NCBI GenBank assembly: GCA_964545855.1
Contig: CAZJHD010000009.1
Coordinates: forward strand, 1-64,000
DNA from: CAZJHD01 sp964545855
GTDB lineage: Bacteria; Planctomycetota; UBA1135; JACQFD01
DNA length: 64,000 nucleotides
Direction of reading: 5' to 3'
The position numbers and the translations under genes are program-made. The notes under the pieces are model-generated. The model saw only the letters and a program-made list of their open reading frames with translations, was not told the DNA's origin and ran no database searches. Below, in pieces: positions 35,141 to 44,815 of the stretch (position 1 is its first letter; every line of letters starts with the position of its first letter).

Positions 35141-37573
35141 TCAGCGATCGACGCGGTAGCCGACCTCCACGTCCGCAGGCGCGGGCAGCTGCAGGGTCAG
35201 TACGAACCAGCCGTTGCCGCGCTGCGACACCCACCAGTGGCTGCCGGGATTCCCGAAGAACGTGACCGACGGCTGCGCATCGGCGCGGATCGCCTCGTGA
35301 CGCACGACGAGCTCCGTCGCGCCCGCGGCGAAGACCACGGAGCCCGCGACGGCCGCACCTTCGGACGGGAGGACCGCCGGAGCGCGCCCCGACGTCTCGC
35401 GCGTGAAGGGCTGGTAGAGCGCGTCCGGAGACCAATCGAGGTGCACGAACGCGATCACCGCCGGCTTCGCGCCGTGCCAGGCCTCGAGCGCGATGCCGAC
35501 CACGGGGCCGGTGCCGCTGTAGCGCGCCGCGCGGCCCGGCTCGGAGCCGAGTCCGAGGCGTTCACCCGGCGCGATCGTGCCGCCGGAGCCGTCGACGAGC
35601 ACCGGGACGCGGCCCGCGAGGGCGACGGCAACACGGTCGGCGCGGAGCGACTCGGCGAGGTCGAAGGCGTCCCACGCGACCTGCGCGGCCGCGAAGTCGC
35701 CCCGCTCGCGCGCTGCTTCCGCGGCGACGACGAGCTCCCGGTGCAGTCCCTCGATCTCACCGGCGCCGAGGACGAGACCGGGCTTCGACGTGACGATCCC
35801 GAGCACTCCCTCGGCGACGCCGCGTCTGGCCAGGACCACGTGCTCGGCGCGGTCCGGATCGACGGCCACGAGCGCCCCCGGCATCGAGGCGAGCGTCGCG
35901 TCCGCCGTCGGGAAGTACTCCGCCGCGTCGGCGCCACCCGTCGTCAGGGTGCCGTCGATCCGGAGGTTCCCGTTGGCCTGGAGCCGAAGCTGGATGTCGT
36001 TCGCGCCCTCGAAGACTTGGAACTCCCGGCCGGCAGCCGAGAGGATGTCCTTCTTCAGGACGATGTCGTCGAAGGAGGTGAGGACGAAGTCCGTGTCGGC
36101 GGCACCCTGGGAAAGGAGGGCTCCCTCGGAGAGGAATGCTGCCCCGCACTTCATGTCGTCGGTGATGAACGCGTCGTCACCGACGAAGAGGTCGTCCCCT
36201 GCATCGACGTCCGCCAACGTGACGAGGTTCGCCGTGGCGCTGATGAACCCACCAGCGATGACGTTTCCGCCGGCAACCACGGCGTCGTCCGCGAGAACGT
36301 CGTCGTCGGCCACCACGTCGCCCGCCTGCGCCGCCGTCGTGGGGTTGCCCGCGCGGAGGAATCCCGCAGTGGAGACGATGCTCGACCCGGCCGTGATCGT
36401 CTCGCCCGCCGAGATGGCGCCGCCCGCCACCACGTCGTCGTCCGCGAGAACGTCGTCGTCTGCCACCACGTCGCCCGCCTGGGCCACCGTCGACGGGTTG
36501 CCGGCCTTCAGGAAGCCCGCCGATGCGGTGACGTTCCCCGCTGCGCTGATCGTCGAGGTGAAGAGATTCGTCGCGTTCACGGTCGTCGCCGTCACGGCAT
36601 TCACGGCGGCGATGCTCCCGCCGGCGATGGAGACCTGGCCGGCTCCCACGTTCAAGCTGTTCGTGAGGGTCGCGCTCGCGCCCGAGAGGGCGCCCCCGGC
36701 GGCGACGTTCCCGACGACGCTCAGGGAAGCGCCGGCCAGGGAACCCGCAGCGGCGAGGTTCCCGTTGGAAGACGTGACGACATTCGCTCCGCTCCCGACG
36801 GACGAGGAAGCGGCCGCGAGCAACGTGCTCACGGCGAGACTGCCGGTGACGCTCGTATTCCCGCCGATCGCGACGGCGCCGCTCGATTGGGCGATCACCG
36901 AGTTCCCGATCTCGCTGCCCGAGACGAAGACGGGGATCCGCCCCGCGGTCCCGGCGATCTCGAAGGGGAGATCCGACCAGGTCGCGTTCCCCTGAGCGTC
37001 GGAGGTGAGCACCCGCCCGGTGGCCGCACCGTCGGTCACGGCGAGCTCCTTCGTCTCGACGCGCGCCGGTGCGATCTCGTGCCCCTGGGTGAATCCCGAG
37101 AGGCCGAGCGGGATCCGCGGCGACGGCGCGAAGGGCGTCCCGGGGAATCCCTTCTTCGTTGGCGTCACCTGCGTCGTCATCCACGCGTCGCGGGACGCGA
37201 GGTCGAGGGGCAGCGTCGCCGTCGTGCCGATCACGAGGTCGAGGCGCTCCTTCACGAGGCTCGCCTCGTTGAGCACGCCTGCCGCGAGCGCGCTCGGCGT
37301 GGCCGTGAGGGAGTTCACGCGCAACGTCTCCTCGAAGGGCAGCCCCGTGGACGGGTCGACGAGCGCGTTGCCGGTGGGCCCGTCGAACAGGCGCACGGTG
37401 ACGAGGAAGGGATCCTTGTTGCTCTTGAAGGGCGTGAACTTCGTCCCGCTCTTGTCGGTCTTGAAGAGCGGCGCCGAGAGCTTCAGCGGAGACGGAGTGC
37501 CCTGGGCGGACGCCGTGGCGGACACCAGGAACGTGGGAGCGAGGAAGAGCGCGAGAGCGGATCGAGTGCGCAT
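35141..37573 (-). CDS. secreted fibre-like repeat protein with peptidase G2-like C-terminal region
   Basis: An 810-residue exported protein; signal peptide RTRSALALFLAPTFLVSATASA. Residues about 30-220 resemble the N-terminal part of exported fibre-type proteins (LFDGPTGNALVDPSTGLPFEETLRV). The centre (about 220-520) is low in charge and rich in Ala, Gly, Ser and Val, like trimeric beta-helical fibre stalks, and includes a 51-residue duplication (36266-36520) with Asp-rich turns such as VVADDDVLADDDVVAGG. Residues about 570-660 read like an intramolecular chaperone/peptidase G2 end domain of phage tail fibres (DAAEYFPTADATLASMPGA, then VLGIVTSKPGLVLG). It probably forms a trimeric surface fibre. 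Adhesion is inference. Upstream is a divergent M28 peptidase. Confidence 0.8.
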   Translation of the reverse strand: MRTRSALALFLAPTFLVSATASAQGTPSPLKLSAPLFKTDKSGTKFTPFKSNKDPFLVTVRLFDGPTGNALVDPSTGLPFEETLRVNSLTATPSALAAGVLNEASLVKERLDLVIGTTATLPLDLASRDAWMTTQVTPTKKGFPGTPFAPSPRIPLGLSGFTQGHEIAPARVETKELAVTDGAATGRVLTSDAQGNATWSDLPFEIAGTAGRIPVFVSGSEIGNSVIAQSSGAVAIGGNTSVTGSLAVSTLLAAASSSVGSGANVVTSSNGNLAAAGSLAGASLSVVGNVAAGGALSGASATLTNSLNVGAGQVSIAGGSIAAVNAVTATTVNATNLFTSTISAAGNVTASAGFLKAGNPSTVAQAGDVVADDDVLADDDVVAGGAISAGETITAGSSIVSTAGFLRAGNPTTAAQAGDVVADDDVLADDAVVAGGNVIAGGFISATANLVTLADVDAGDDLFVGDDAFITDDMKCGAAFLSEGALLSQGAADTDFVLTSFDDIVLKKDILSAAGREFQVFEGANDIQLRLQANGNLRIDGTLTTGGADAAEYFPTADATLASMPGALVAVDPDRAEHVVLARRGVAEGVLGIVTSKPGLVLGAGEIEGLHRELVVAAEAARERGDFAAAQVAWDAFDLAESLRADRVAVALAGRVPVLVDGSGGTIAPGERLGLGSEPGRAARYSGTGPVVGIALEAWHGAKPAVIAFVHLDWSPDALYQPFTRETSGRAPAVLPSEGAAVAGSVVFAAGATELVVRHEAIRADAQPSVTFFGNPGSHWWVSQRGNGWFVLTLQLPAPADVEVGYRVDR
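36266..36520 (-). repeat. in-gene duplication, 153-bp period
   Basis: Two copies of a 34-residue block, AGFL[KR]AGNP[ST]T[VA]AQAGDVV..., lie at 36419-36520 and 36266-36367. They are exactly 153 bp (51 codons) apart, so the frame is kept. The DNA match is strong, for example GTCGTCCGCGAGAACGTCGT in both, which suggests a recent duplication or gene conversion. Confidence 0.88.
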
Positions 37574-37755
37574 GGAGGTCGGGATGGGAGCGGCGATCGC
37601 GACGCGCCGGGGGCGGCCGCGGCCCCGGCAAGGAGCCGTGGCGAGTGCGAGGACAGGCAACCCGTCCGGACCGGACGGGAGAATTCGGATCGCCCCGAGG
37701 CGCGCGCCCCGAGCCCCGTTCGTTCCTCCAGCCGGTTCAGTAGCATCCCGCTCCC

Positions 37756-39969
37756 ATGCCCGTGCGCCCCTTCGCCGCCGTCTCGCTCCTCTCGATCCTC
37801 GCCACGTCCGCGCCCGCGGCCGTGGCGCCTCCTCAGGCCGACACGCCGGGCACGGCTCCCGCCGCGCGCCTTCGGGGGTTCACGACCAAGGCCGCCGCCG
37901 AGCAGCGCGCGACGGAGTCGCGGTTCCTCGAGATCCCCCGGGCCGCGCGCGCGAAGCAGTTCCTGAAGATCCTCACCGAGGACCCTCACCCCGCCGGCAC
38001 CGAGGAGGGACGGGCGCTCGCCGACTACGTGCGGGCGCAGCTCCTCTCCTTCGGCTTCGACGCGGAGCTCGTGAGCTACGAGGTGCTCCTCAGCCGCCCG
38101 AAGAAGGTCGCGCTCACGCTGCTCGCGCCGGAGAAGTACGAGGCGAAGCTCGTGGAGGAGGGCGTCGCCTGGGACAAGGACTCCTTCACGACGAGCGCGC
38201 TCCCTCCCTTCCACGGCTACGCGCCGAGCGGCACCGTCACGGCCGACGTCGTCTACGCCAACTACGGGCTTCCGGAGGACTACGCCGCCCTCGAGGAGCT
38301 CGGCATCGACGTGCGCGGCAAGCTCGTGCTCGTGCGCTACGGCAAGTGCTACCGCGGCGTGAAGGTCCGCGAGGCGGAGATCCGCAAGGCCGCGGCCGTC
38401 GTGATCTACAGCGATCCCGCGGATGACGGCTACGCCAAGGGCGACGTCGTGCCGCGCGGGCCGTGGCGTCCCGAGACCGCCGTGCAGCGCGGCTCCGTCG
38501 GCTTCATGTTCCTCCGCCCGGGCGATCCCCTCTCGCCGGGCTGGCCCGCGCGCAAGGGCGCTCGGCGCATCGAGCAGGAGGCCGTCACGGGCGCCGGCAA
38601 TCCGGACGCCGTGCTCCCGGGGATCCCCTCGATCCCGATCTCCGCCGCCGACGCGACGCCGATCCTGAAGGCCCTCGCGGGACCGAACGTCCCGGAGGGA
38701 TGGCAGGGCGCGCTCCCCTTCGCCTACCACGTGGGGCCGGGACCCTCCCGCGTGAAGCTCCAAGTGGAGATCGAGTGGACGACGGAGCTGGTCCACGACG
38801 TGATCGCACGCTGGAAGGGCGTCGAGAAGCCCGACGAGTGGGTGATCGTCGGCAACCACCGCGACGCGTGGGTGCACGGCGCCGTCGATCCGAACTCCGG
38901 CACGGCCTCGCTCCTCGAGTGCGCGCGCGCCCTCGGGAAGCTCAAGGAGGCGGGCCTGAAGTTGAAGCGCTCCCTCGTGATCGCGTCCTGGGACGCCGAG
39001 GAGTACGGGCTCGTCGGCTCCACGGAGTGGTGCGAGGAGTTCGCGACGGAGCTCCAGGCGAAGGCCATCGCCTACCTGAACGTCGACGGCGGCGTGAGCG
39101 GCCGCGACTTCGGCGCCTCCGCGGCGCCGTCCCTCGCGCGGCTCGTGCGGGAGGTGTCGGGCGCCGTCGAGGACCCGAAGGAGCGCCGCTCGGTGCTCGA
39201 CGTCTGGACGGACCGCACGAAGCCGAAGCCCGCGCGGCCCGCGGCGCCGAAGTCCTTCGCCGGGAACGACGGCGAGTCTCCTCCCATCGGCAATCTCGGG
39301 AGCGGCTCCGACTACACGGCCTTCCAGCACCACCTCGGGATCCCGTCCATGGACGTGCGCTTCTCGGGGCCCTACGGCGTCTACCACTCCGTCCTCGACG
39401 ACTTCTTCTGGATGGAGCGCTTCGGCGACCCGGACTTCACGACGCACCGCGCCCTCGCGCGGTGGCTCGGCGTGGCGCTCCTGCGTCTCTGCCAGTCGGA
39501 CCTGCTGCCCCATCGGCCCACGGGCTCCGCCGCCGCCTTCCAGGGACACCTGACGGAGCTGCTGGAGAAGCATGGCGAGTCGATCGTCGCCGGCTCGGAG
39601 ATCCAGAAGGGCCTCGACGACGCGAAGGCGGCCGTGCAGCGGCTCGCGACGGCCGCGCAGGCCCTCGAGAGCGAGGGCGACCGGCTCGTGGAGGCCGCCG
39701 ACGCGGAGGGTCTCGCCCGCGTGAACGGCCGGCTCCTCCGCTTCGAGCGGGAGCTGCTCTCGAAGGAGGGTCTCCGCGGACGGCCCTTCTACCGCAACGT
39801 CTACTCCGCGCCCGGCGAGCGCGCGGGCTACAACGCCGTCGTGCTGCCCGGCCTGACGGAGGCCCTCGAGGAAGTGCCCCGCGACGAGCGGCGCGTCGTG
39901 TCCGAGGCGACGAAGCTCGCGGAGCGGCTCGGCGCGGCCGCGAATCTCCTGGAGGGGAAGACGCCGTAG
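37756..39969 (+). CDS. secreted M28-family zinc peptidase (glutamate carboxypeptidase II-like)
   Basis: A 737-residue exported peptidase; signal peptide ends near ATSAPAAVAPP. A PA domain (about residues 150-270, GKLVLVRYGKCYRGVKVREAEIRKAAAVVIYSDP) interrupts the metallopeptidase. Zinc ligands and catalytic residues are visible: His368 with Asp at GNHRDAW, Asp in DPNSGTASLLE, Glu pair at SWDAEEYG (about 414-415), Asp in YLNVDGG and His at FQHHLG. The C-terminal helical part (about 600-737) is a transferrin-receptor-type dimerisation domain. It resembles glutamate carboxypeptidase II/NAALADase-type enzymes, which cleave C-terminal glutamate or other acidic residues. Substrate not determined. 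It is divergent from the fibre-like gene, 182 nt away. Confidence 0.92.
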   Translation: MPVRPFAAVSLLSILATSAPAAVAPPQADTPGTAPAARLRGFTTKAAAEQRATESRFLEIPRAARAKQFLKILTEDPHPAGTEEGRALADYVRAQLLSFGFDAELVSYEVLLSRPKKVALTLLAPEKYEAKLVEEGVAWDKDSFTTSALPPFHGYAPSGTVTADVVYANYGLPEDYAALEELGIDVRGKLVLVRYGKCYRGVKVREAEIRKAAAVVIYSDPADDGYAKGDVVPRGPWRPETAVQRGSVGFMFLRPGDPLSPGWPARKGARRIEQEAVTGAGNPDAVLPGIPSIPISAADATPILKALAGPNVPEGWQGALPFAYHVGPGPSRVKLQVEIEWTTELVHDVIARWKGVEKPDEWVIVGNHRDAWVHGAVDPNSGTASLLECARALGKLKEAGLKLKRSLVIASWDAEEYGLVGSTEWCEEFATELQAKAIAYLNVDGGVSGRDFGASAAPSLARLVREVSGAVEDPKERRSVLDVWTDRTKPKPARPAAPKSFAGNDGESPPIGNLGSGSDYTAFQHHLGIPSMDVRFSGPYGVYHSVLDDFFWMERFGDPDFTTHRALARWLGVALLRLCQSDLLPHRPTGSAAAFQGHLTELLEKHGESIVAGSEIQKGLDDAKAAVQRLATAAQALESEGDRLVEAADAEGLARVNGRLLRFERELLSKEGLRGRPFYRNVYSAPGERAGYNAVVLPGLTEALEEVPRDERRVVSEATKLAERLGAAANLLEGKTP

Positions 39970-40076
39970 CGCAGGCGCCTGCTCGCGGGGCTCGCCCCCG
40001 TGCGCACCTCCGGGCCGCTGGTGCGGCCGCCTCGCGCGTGCGAGGGTGACCCGCGCCGCCCCCGCCGCACTCCACC

Positions 40077-41888
40077 GTGAAGATCTTCCATCGCTACGCC
40101 GCCTACTTCCTCCGGGAATGGCGGACGATGGGACTCGGCTTCGCGTGCCTGCTCCCGGCGGCGGGGCTCGATCTCGCCTTGCCCTGGGTCGTGAAGGGGG
40201 CCATCGACCGCTTCGGGAAGGAGCCGATCGCGGCGTTCCTCTGGCCGGCTCTCGCGCTCTTCCTCGCCCTCGCCGCGCTGAAGGGCCTCTTCCGCTTCGG
40301 CATGCGGTGGTTCCTCGTCACGTCGTCCCGACGGGTCGAAGCGAACATCCGGAACGACCTCTTCCGCCACCTGGAGTCGCTGTCGTTCCCCTACTTCAAC
40401 CGGACGAAGACGGGAGACCTGATCTCGCGGGCGACGCAGGACGTGGAAGCAGTCCGCATGTTCCTCGGCCCGGGATCGATGTACGTGGGCGACGCGTGCA
40501 TCCGGATCCCCATCGCGGTCGCGCTCCTCGCGAACGCGGAGCCCGTCCTCCTGGTGACCATGGCCGCGTCCCTCGGCGCGCTCTCGATCGCCGTCCGCAA
40601 GCTCACGCCGCGTCTCCATCGCCACAGCGAGGCTCAGCAGGCGGCCATCGGCGACATGAGCGACCGGGCCAACGAGTCCTTCGCCGGCGTGCGGGTCGTG
40701 AAGTCCTTCGCGCGGGAGTCCGCCGCCGAGGAGAATTTCGACCACGTCTCGGCCCGCTATCGGCGCGTGAGCCTCGACTTCGTGGCGACGCGCGCCCTCT
40801 CGGACGTCTTCTTCGCGGGCGCGAAGGACCTGACGCTTCTCCTGCTCTTCTTCGTGGGTGGCGCCTTCTACGTCGCGGGCCGCGTCACCGTCGGCGAGCT
40901 CTACCTCTTCGCCGACTACACGGCGCGGCTCTACTGGCCCGTCTTCGTGCTTGGCTGGATGGTCGGGATGTACCCGCGCGCCCGCGCCGCCGCACGGCGC
41001 CTCGGCGAGGTCTTCGACACGCGGCCCGAGATCGACGACGGCCCGCGCGTCGTCGACCCCGGCGCGCTGCGCGGGGAGATCCGCGTCCGCGACCTGGAGT
41101 TCTCCTACGGCGAGGGCCTCCCGCCGGTGCTGCGGGGGCTCTCCTTCGACGTGGCCGCCGGAGAGACCGTCGCCATCGTCGGACGCACGGGCTCCGGCAA
41201 GTCGACCATCGTGAACCTGCTGGGACGGTTCTTCCCCGTGCCCCGGGGACACGTCTTCGTCGACGGCATCGACGTGAACGACCTCCCGATCCGCCGCCTG
41301 CGCGGCGCCCTCGGCTACGTCCCCCAGGACCACTTCCTCTTCAGCGACACGATCCGGGAGAACGTCGGCTTCCGCGACGACTGCCCGCCGGACGTGGCGC
41401 GGTCCGACGCGGCGGCGGCGGCGGCGGCGCTCGGGGAAGACCTCGCCGCCTTCCCGAAGGGCCTCGACTCGGAGATCGGCGAGCGCGGCGTCACGCTCTC
41501 CGGGGGGCAGCGGCAGCGCGTCGCCATCGCGCGCGCTCTCTACGCCGAGCCGACGATCCTCGTGCTCGACGACTGCCTCTCGGCCGTCGACACCGCGACG
41601 GAGGACCGCCTGCTGCGGAGCCTGCGCGGCGCGGCGCGCGGCCGCTCGACGCTCGTCGTCGCGCACCGGCTCTCCACGGTGCGTCACGCCGACCGCATCC
41701 TCGTCCTCGACGAGGGCCGCGTGGCCGAGTCGGGGACCCACGAGGAGCTCCTCGCCGCGAACGGCCGCTACGCGGAGCTGTGGCGCCGCCAGCAGCTCGA
41801 GCAGGAGCTCCAGAGCTCGAACGGACGTTCCGCGACGGCGCCTCCGGCCCTGTCGACGCGTCCCGCCGAGGGAGGCCGCGGCCGATGA
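40077..41888 (+). CDS. ABC exporter half-transporter, subunit with degenerate ATP site
   Basis: A 603-residue half-transporter with six N-terminal transmembrane helices and a C-terminal nucleotide-binding domain. Walker A is GRTGSGKST, the signature LSGGQRQRV is canonical, and the H-loop is VVAHRLSTV. In Walker B the catalytic Glu is replaced: LVLDDCLSAVD. That is the pattern of the degenerate half of heterodimeric exporters such as TM287/288 or BmrCD. It starts with GTG at 40077, and the ATGA overlap with the next ABC gene (41885) makes them a coupled pair. Substrate unknown; lipid, peptide or drug are all possible. Confidence 0.94.
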   Translation: MKIFHRYAAYFLREWRTMGLGFACLLPAAGLDLALPWVVKGAIDRFGKEPIAAFLWPALALFLALAALKGLFRFGMRWFLVTSSRRVEANIRNDLFRHLESLSFPYFNRTKTGDLISRATQDVEAVRMFLGPGSMYVGDACIRIPIAVALLANAEPVLLVTMAASLGALSIAVRKLTPRLHRHSEAQQAAIGDMSDRANESFAGVRVVKSFARESAAEENFDHVSARYRRVSLDFVATRALSDVFFAGAKDLTLLLLFFVGGAFYVAGRVTVGELYLFADYTARLYWPVFVLGWMVGMYPRARAAARRLGEVFDTRPEIDDGPRVVDPGALRGEIRVRDLEFSYGEGLPPVLRGLSFDVAAGETVAIVGRTGSGKSTIVNLLGRFFPVPRGHVFVDGIDVNDLPIRRLRGALGYVPQDHFLFSDTIRENVGFRDDCPPDVARSDAAAAAAALGEDLAAFPKGLDSEIGERGVTLSGGQRQRVAIARALYAEPTILVLDDCLSAVDTATEDRLLRSLRGAARGRSTLVVAHRLSTVRHADRILVLDEGRVAESGTHEELLAANGRYAELWRRQQLEQELQSSNGRSATAPPALSTRPAEGGRGR

Positions 41889-43828
41889 TCGATCCCGACG
41901 ATCGGATCAGCGGCAAGATCTTCGACCGGAGGATCCTCTCGCGCCTGCTCCCCTTCGCGCGACCCCACGCGAAGCTCTTCGCCGGTGCGACGGCGCTCCT
42001 CTTCGCGCTCTTCGCCGTCGAGGTGTCGATCCCCTTCCTCTGGCGGACGATGATCGACAGCGTGGCGGCCGACGCCGCCGCGGGCCGTGCCCACGAGGCG
42101 TCGTTCCTGGCGGGGCTCTCGCGCGTCGCACCCTGGGGAGCCCTCTTCGCCGGCGCCGTCGTCACGATCGGAGGTCTCCGCTGGCTCCAGGTGCTGCTGC
42201 TGGCCCGGGGCGGGCAGGAGGTGATCTACGACGTGCGGAAGGCGCTCTTCGGCCACCTGCAGCGTCAGCCGCTCGCATTCTTCGACCGCCAGTCCGTCGG
42301 CCGCCTCGTGACGCGCGTGACGAACGACGTCGAGAACGTCGCCGAGCTGTTCACCTCGGGCCTCGCCACCGTCGTCTACGACGTCGTGAAGGTCGTCGGC
42401 GTCGCGATCCTCCTGATCGCGCTCGACGTGCGCCTCGGCGCCGTGGCCGTGGGGCTGGCCCCGCTCCTCGCGATCGTCTCCGTCTGGTTCCGGCGCCACG
42501 CCCGCGAGGGCTTCCGCGAGGTGCGCACGTGGCTCGGGAGGAGCAACGGCTTCCTCCAGGAGGCGATCGCCGGCATCCGCGTCGTGCAGGTCTTCGGCAA
42601 GGAGAAGAAGGTCGCGCGCAAGTTCGAGTCGATCACGGCCGGGTACCTCGCGGCCAACATCAAGACCGTCTTCTTCTTCGCGATCTTCTTCCCGCTCATC
42701 GAGAGCGCCATCTCCCTGGATCAGGCGGGCGTCCTGCTGGTGGGCGCCCACGGCGTCGAGGACTCGCGCGTCTCGATGGGCCTCTTCCTGCAGTTCTGGT
42801 TCTATCTGGAGTTCCTCTTCGCTCCGTTGCGGGAGCTGGGCGAGAAGTACAACGTCCTGCAGTCGGCGATGGCGAGCGCCGAGCGCATCTTCAAGCTCAT
42901 GGGAGAGCGGCCGGCCATCGAGTCGCCGCGCGATGCCCACGCGCCGGAGCGCGTGCTCGGCGACGTGAGGCTCGACCGCGTCTCCTTCAGCTACGACGGG
43001 AAGACTCCCGTCCTCCGCGACGTCTCGCTGCACGTCGCGCCCGGCGAGACCCTCGCCCTCGTCGGTGCGACGGGAGCGGGGAAGAGCACGATCGCGTCGC
43101 TCCTCGCGCGCTTCTACGACGTGACCGAGGGCACCGTCTCGATCGACGGCGTCGACGTGCGCCGCTTCGACCTCGCGCGCCTGCGGAGCTCCCTCGGCAT
43201 CGTGCCGCAGGATCTCTTCCTCTTCGCGGGAACGGTGCTCGAGAACGTCGCCCTCTGGAGACCGGGCGTCGACCGTGCCGCCGTCCGTCGCGCTCTGGAG
43301 GCCGTCGGCGCCGACGCCTTCGTGCGGCGGCTCGCGCCCGCCGGCAGCGCCGATCCGCTGGAGGCGGGCCTCGACGCCCCCGTCGCCGAGCGCGGCGTCA
43401 CCTTCTCCGTCGGCGAGCGCCAGCTCCTCGCCTTCGCGCGGGCACTCGCCGGCGATCCCGCGCTGATCGTGCTCGACGAGGCGACGGCCAACGTCGACAC
43501 GGAGACGGAGGCGCGCGTGCAGTCGGGGATCCGCGCGCTGCTGCGGGGACGCACGTCCATCGTGATCGCGCACCGGCTCTCGACGGTGCGCGAGGCGACG
43601 CGCATCGCCGTGCTGCACCGGGGCGAGCTCCGCGAGGTGGGCACCCACGCGGAGCTCCTGCGGCGCGGCGGCCTCTACGCAACGCTCGTGCGGCTCCAGT
43701 TCCAGGACGAGGGCGCCGCGAAGGAGATCGAGGGCGCGCGCCGCGACGGCGAGACGCGAGAGCCCCTGCCCGACGCGGAGCCGGAGCCCGACATCGACGA
43801 GAGCGGGAGCCTGCCGGCGCCCGCGTAG
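41885..43828 (+). CDS. ABC exporter half-transporter, subunit with intact ATP site
   Basis: A 647-residue partner of the upstream half-transporter. Six transmembrane helices precede an NBD with Walker A GATGAGKST, Walker B LIVLDEATANVD with the catalytic Glu, and H-loop VIAHRLSTV. Its signature is unusual: FSVGERQLL in place of LSGGQ. This noncanonical signature faces the degenerate Walker B of the partner, so the dimer should have one consensus and one degenerate ATP site. The C-terminal tail is Pro/Glu-rich. ATGA overlap at the start. Confidence 0.94.
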   Translation: MIDPDDRISGKIFDRRILSRLLPFARPHAKLFAGATALLFALFAVEVSIPFLWRTMIDSVAADAAAGRAHEASFLAGLSRVAPWGALFAGAVVTIGGLRWLQVLLLARGGQEVIYDVRKALFGHLQRQPLAFFDRQSVGRLVTRVTNDVENVAELFTSGLATVVYDVVKVVGVAILLIALDVRLGAVAVGLAPLLAIVSVWFRRHAREGFREVRTWLGRSNGFLQEAIAGIRVVQVFGKEKKVARKFESITAGYLAANIKTVFFFAIFFPLIESAISLDQAGVLLVGAHGVEDSRVSMGLFLQFWFYLEFLFAPLRELGEKYNVLQSAMASAERIFKLMGERPAIESPRDAHAPERVLGDVRLDRVSFSYDGKTPVLRDVSLHVAPGETLALVGATGAGKSTIASLLARFYDVTEGTVSIDGVDVRRFDLARLRSSLGIVPQDLFLFAGTVLENVALWRPGVDRAAVRRALEAVGADAFVRRLAPAGSADPLEAGLDAPVAERGVTFSVGERQLLAFARALAGDPALIVLDEATANVDTETEARVQSGIRALLRGRTSIVIAHRLSTVREATRIAVLHRGELREVGTHAELLRRGGLYATLVRLQFQDEGAAKEIEGARRDGETREPLPDAEPEPDIDESGSLPAPA

Positions 43829-43874
43829 AGGTTGCGAGGAGGAGGAACGCTGAGGGACGCCTCGCGCGCTCGCA

Positions 43875-44672
43875 TCACTCGTCGACGATCGGACACACGA
43901 GACGGATCTCGGTCGTCTCGATCGTCGTGAACATGAGACTGTCGCGGGCTGCCGGAATGAGCACGGTGCCCCGCCACCATCGCGCGCGGACGGACGCATC
44001 TGCCGGCATCGAGCGTGGACGAAGGAATCGAAAGGTCATGCCTCCTTCGTCCCCGTGCACGAGCCGTCCTCGCCTGCCTTCGAGCTCGGCCGAAGGGAAC
44101 ACGTGTTTCGGTCGCTTCCTCATCCAGAAGTTGTCCAGGCGAACGACCAGCTCGACGGAATCCGGCGGACCGGATCGCAGCTCGTAGCGATGGATGGAAG
44201 GGGCGGGCCAGATCGTCCGCGGAACGATGTCCGCACATCGATCGATCGACCGGCGCGTCTCGTCGGCGCCGATCCACCGTGCACCGCCGTCCTCCGAGAG
44301 GGACTGGTCCACGCGGTCGAGCAGCTCGCCGAGAACCGAGACCGAGCCCTCGTGCCAAGACGGATCCTCGTCGACGTAGTGACGGAAGCGGCTCCGCGCC
44401 AACCTCTGCAATGCGAGGTCGACGTGGCCGAGCGTGAGGATCCGCAGCGGGTTCGGCTCGCTCTGCTCGCACCGGCGCAGGATCGCATCGCACCGCGACT
44501 GCAGGTCCTGGACCCCAAGCTCGAGACGCTGCGCCTCGACGTCTCGCCAGCCGGGCACGACGGCCTGCTCCGGCTCCGCGCTCTCCTCCAGGCGGCCGTA
44601 GACGAGCCACGGGAGAATCACGACGAGGCCGACGACCAGCAGAGCGCGGAGGAAGAGCTTCACGTCGTTCAC
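43875..44672 (-). CDS. membrane-anchored hypothetical protein
   Basis: A protein of about 265 residues with one N-terminal transmembrane helix (LFLRALLVVGLVVILPWLVYG) and an extracytoplasmic helical-then-beta part, with cysteines in SRCDAILRRCEQ and DRCADIV. I do not recognise it. The GTG at 44672 is chosen because it puts the helix at the N-terminus; the longer ATG at 44774 adds a 34-residue Arg-rich stretch before it. Its 3' end converges on the ABC exporter operon with a 46-nt gap. Codon use is somewhat less GC-biased than neighbours. Confidence 0.7.
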   Translation of the reverse strand: MNDVKLFLRALLVVGLVVILPWLVYGRLEESAEPEQAVVPGWRDVEAQRLELGVQDLQSRCDAILRRCEQSEPNPLRILTLGHVDLALQRLARSRFRHYVDEDPSWHEGSVSVLGELLDRVDQSLSEDGGARWIGADETRRSIDRCADIVPRTIWPAPSIHRYELRSGPPDSVELVVRLDNFWMRKRPKHVFPSAELEGRRGRLVHGDEGGMTFRFLRPRSMPADASVRARWWRGTVLIPAARDSLMFTTIETTEIRLVCPIVDE

Positions 44673-44815
44673 GCTCGAGCCCTCGACACGGCGAGCGGCT
44701 CGGGACGATCGTAGCGCGCTCCGAATCGGCGCAAACCCGAGGCCCATGTCCTCGTAGGCGCCGGGCGTCCCCACCCCGTCCCTCTTCCCCTTTCGACCCC
44801 CACGGAGACGACTCG

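Noticed and set aside
36266..36520. The in-gene repeats as a mobile or CRISPR-like array
   Set aside because: The period is exactly 51 codons in frame with the gene and there are only two copies, so this is a protein duplication.
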